64,000 nt of DNA from positions 62,001 through 126,000 of the forward strand of contig JAGXGA010000047.1 in the NCBI GenBank assembly GCA_024636975.1, given 5' to 3'. Below are positions 62,597 to 64,000 of the stretch, piece after piece. The notes under the pieces were generated by a model that searched no databases, had not been told where the DNA came from, and worked only from the letters and a program-made list of their open reading frames with translations. Position numbers and translations under genes: made by a program. The first letter of the stretch is position 1, and every line of letters starts with the position of its first letter. Origin of the DNA: Mariniphaga sp. GTDB lineage: Bacteria; Bacteroidota; Bacteroidia; Bacteroidales; Prolixibacteraceae.

Positions 62597-62690
62597 GGAT
62601 GGCATTCCTCGCTGTTCATTACTGAAAGGATAATCAAATGCCATTCCTGTTGTTCATCGCAAAATGCCCGAATGAGAAGGGATGCTATCC
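62597..62690 (+). repeat. 94-96 bp hairpin repeat, copy E
   Basis: It begins GGATGGCATTCC and ends GGGATGCTATCC; 94 bp. The internal stem is lost (CTCGCTGTTCATTACTGAAAG), but the outer stem mostly remains. Confidence 0.7.
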
Positions 62691-62723
62691 TTACTACAAA
62701 TTACACGAATTGCAATAATTCTT

Positions 62724-62757
62724 TTCGTGTAATTCGTGTAATTCGTGTAATTCGTGG
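62724..62757. repeat. TTCGTGTAA nonamer tandem tract
   Basis: TTCGTGTAA stands three times in tandem (62724, 62733, 62742), followed by TTCGTGG. The reverse complement (TTACACGAA) is found in degenerate form before copies C and D of the 94-bp repeat. Confidence 0.65.
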
Positions 62758-62783
62758 ATTTCCTTTTTATTTAATGTATTTAA

Positions 62784-64000
62784 TTACCTGCTAAATACTT
62801 CATTCAATTCATCTTGTGTTTCCTCTGCATCAAACGCTTCAGTATCCCATTCTTCATGGCTGATCATCCCCAGCCACTGTTTAAACTCCTTATATTCGGG
62901 ATGCGATTTATCGGCCATTATTTTCTTCAGAAGCTCATATCCCCCAACCCCACCGCAATCTTCAGGAGGACAAGCCCCTTCGCCATCAAGCAGAACCGGC
63001 ATGCGGGTAACTTCAGGAACTACCTTTTCCAGAATTATCTGGTGTTCCCATGAATCCCCAAAATCATAGATGTAAGTATATTCCTGGCTTTCTTCCTTAA
63101 AAATATCCGATAGCAAAACTTCTTTAGCCTCTGTCTGCTGTACATCACCAACATCCGCATCCTCATAAATTGTAGTAATGACTTTCTCCGAATCAAATCC
63201 ATTTTCCGAGAACTGGTAAAGATGACTGTCGGTCCATCCAAAAGCAACCTGAATGACGTAATGAAAATGGTAGAAGCTGAAATAAGACGGAACCGTTAGC
63301 CTTCGCCAGACCGGAGGGTTGGAAATATCTTTCATCTGAATTTTGAATTCAAAAGTACTGCTGTTTTGAACATCCTTTTCATTGAAATCAAGCTCTATAT
63401 CGAATGGATCATCATCCCACATATCGTCAACTGAATAATCATCGTCATCCAAATCTTCTTCATCAAAAGTATCATCCCCCTCATCGTCCCAGTCATCATC
63501 CCATTCTTCTTCCGACAGTTGATCAACAAAGCCATAATTACCCCGACCGGCTGTTTTTTCAAGCTGGGCCAATATCCGGGCTGTATCCATGTCGCTTTCA
63601 AGAGGTCCCCTCATATAAAAAGGCATTCCGTTTTCTCCGCACGTAATATCAATGAGCTCTATATTATCAGAATCTTCTTCCAGTATAAACTTTGCCACCG
63701 AAAAATCCTTATGGGGTTTAAAGCCGTAATCTTCGGCGAATTCAATTCCTGCATAAATAATGTTGTGGGCCAGGGTGTAATCCACCTTTTCCAACCGATG
63801 AGTTTCACCCCTCATTTCAAGCAGGTTTTTATATTCAAAAGGATAAATATTAAAAAAATATTGCACATCTTTTACCCCAAGACATTTCAGATCAACCAGG
63901 TAAAAACCTGCTGTTAAATTGCCGTTGGTATGTTTCCGGGAAACAATTACATTGGCTATTCCATGCTCTTCCCATTCCGGGTTTATCAAACATTCATGAA
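62784..64000 (-). CDS. Plasmid pRiA4b ORF-3-like protein, N-terminus cut by window edge
   Basis: The frame is open to the right edge (codons for H, E, C precede the first possible TTG start), so the true start lies outside. The visible ~405 residues are an N-terminal domain (LINPEWEEHGIANVIVSRK, VDLKCLGVKDVQYFF), a strongly acidic linker (about 158-195, many D and E), and a C-terminal pRiA4b ORF-3 domain (about 213-380: FEFKIQMKDISNPPVWRRLTVP, FHYVIQVAFGWTDSHLYQF, YIYDFGDSWEHQIILEKV, CPPEDCGGVGGYELL). The family is common in bacteria, often near mobile elements, and its function is unknown. Confidence 0.82.
   Translation of the reverse strand, partial: HECLINPEWEEHGIANVIVSRKHTNGNLTAGFYLVDLKCLGVKDVQYFFNIYPFEYKNLLEMRGETHRLEKVDYTLAHNIIYAGIEFAEDYGFKPHKDFSVAKFILEEDSDNIELIDITCGENGMPFYMRGPLESDMDTARILAQLEKTAGRGNYGFVDQLSEEEWDDDWDDEGDDTFDEEDLDDDDYSVDDMWDDDPFDIELDFNEKDVQNSSTFEFKIQMKDISNPPVWRRLTVPSYFSFYHFHYVIQVAFGWTDSHLYQFSENGFDSEKVITTIYEDADVGDVQQTEAKEVLLSDIFKEESQEYTYIYDFGDSWEHQIILEKVVPEVTRMPVLLDGEGACPPEDCGGVGGYELLKKIMADKSHPEYKEFKQWLGMISHEEWDTEAFDAEETQDELNEVFSR

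Larger units (their letters stand above)
62038..62783. other. Gene-free repeat region right of the HEPN/MNT pair
   Basis: It holds the MNT promoter candidate (62096-62103), the right 89-bp copy (62287-62375), copies D and E of the 94-bp repeat, and a TTCGTGTAA nonamer tract (62724-62757). Frames of 60-126 codons here are read-through of repeats. Confidence 0.65.

Noticed and set aside
60811-62690. CRISPR array
   Set aside because: The repeats are 94-96 bp, irregularly spaced (36 bp to over 1 kb) and there are no cas genes.

Overview
The window looks like a chromosomal segment of a Bacteroidota bacterium, probably class Bacteroidia near the Marinilabiliales/Prolixibacteraceae; this placement is inferred from gene content, not from a marker tree. 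Support comes from three SusD-like lipoproteins and two SusC/RagA transporters, a fused E1 alpha/beta 2-oxoacid dehydrogenase, many A-rich leaders with TAnnTTTG-type -7 boxes, and intergenic spacers full of short dispersed repeats. I see no tRNA, rRNA or CRISPR array.

Layout. 0-31.5 kb is mostly housekeeping: a truncated secreted protein at the left edge, a lone antitoxin-like small gene, a serine hydrolase, a DciA-like gene with recF, a TPR membrane protein, ribH, an exported DUF4890-like protein, an outer-membrane DUF2490 protein, a pyrG-yidC operon, an E2-E1-flavodoxin operon, a pyrK-pyrD operon, an XRE regulator, a metallophosphoesterase, a large exported HEXXH/beta-propeller protein, a membrane protein divergent from a LuxR-type regulator, a TPR protein, a BlaI/M56-TonB pair with a separate TonB-domain paralogue, and hipBA. 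31.7-60.7 kb is a carbohydrate region: GH78 alpha-L-rhamnosidase, kdsA, a Tat-type Dabb protein, a nucleoside-recognition membrane protein, a DUF6807 protein, two susC-susD pairs, an orphan third susD, and a GH97-araD-araB operon. An AT-rich pair (CxxCH-containing PD40 lipoprotein plus a DUF6057-like membrane protein) and a REP-associated transposase with its palindromes lie between the two susCD pairs. 60.7-64 kb holds a HEPN/MNT toxin-antitoxin pair bracketed by five copies of a 94-96 bp hairpin-forming repeat, then a truncated pRiA4b ORF-3-like gene.

How parts work together. The SusCD pairs would import oligosaccharides released by the rhamnosidase, GH97 and other enzymes. AraB and AraD would pass arabinose-derived ribulose to the pentose phosphate pathway, though no araA is present. 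The BlaI repressor, the M56 sensor and the TonB-like protein look like one regulon: four copies of AACTA-N6-TAGTT lie within 610 bp around the two promoters, one of them between the -33 and -7 boxes of the tonB-like gene. hipB likewise has two dyads over its promoter.

The signals most worth following are the BlaI-type operator cluster, the 94 bp repeat family around the HEPN/MNT pair, the transposase-REP cassette, a ~200 bp interspersed repeat family at 2.7-7.4 kb, and the CxxCH-PD40/DUF6057 pair. Several start codons are moved downstream of the longest reading frame (4590, pyrG 11894, flavodoxin 12818, E1 14880, 24748, 27190, blaI 29108, susD 58883); reasons are given in each entry.
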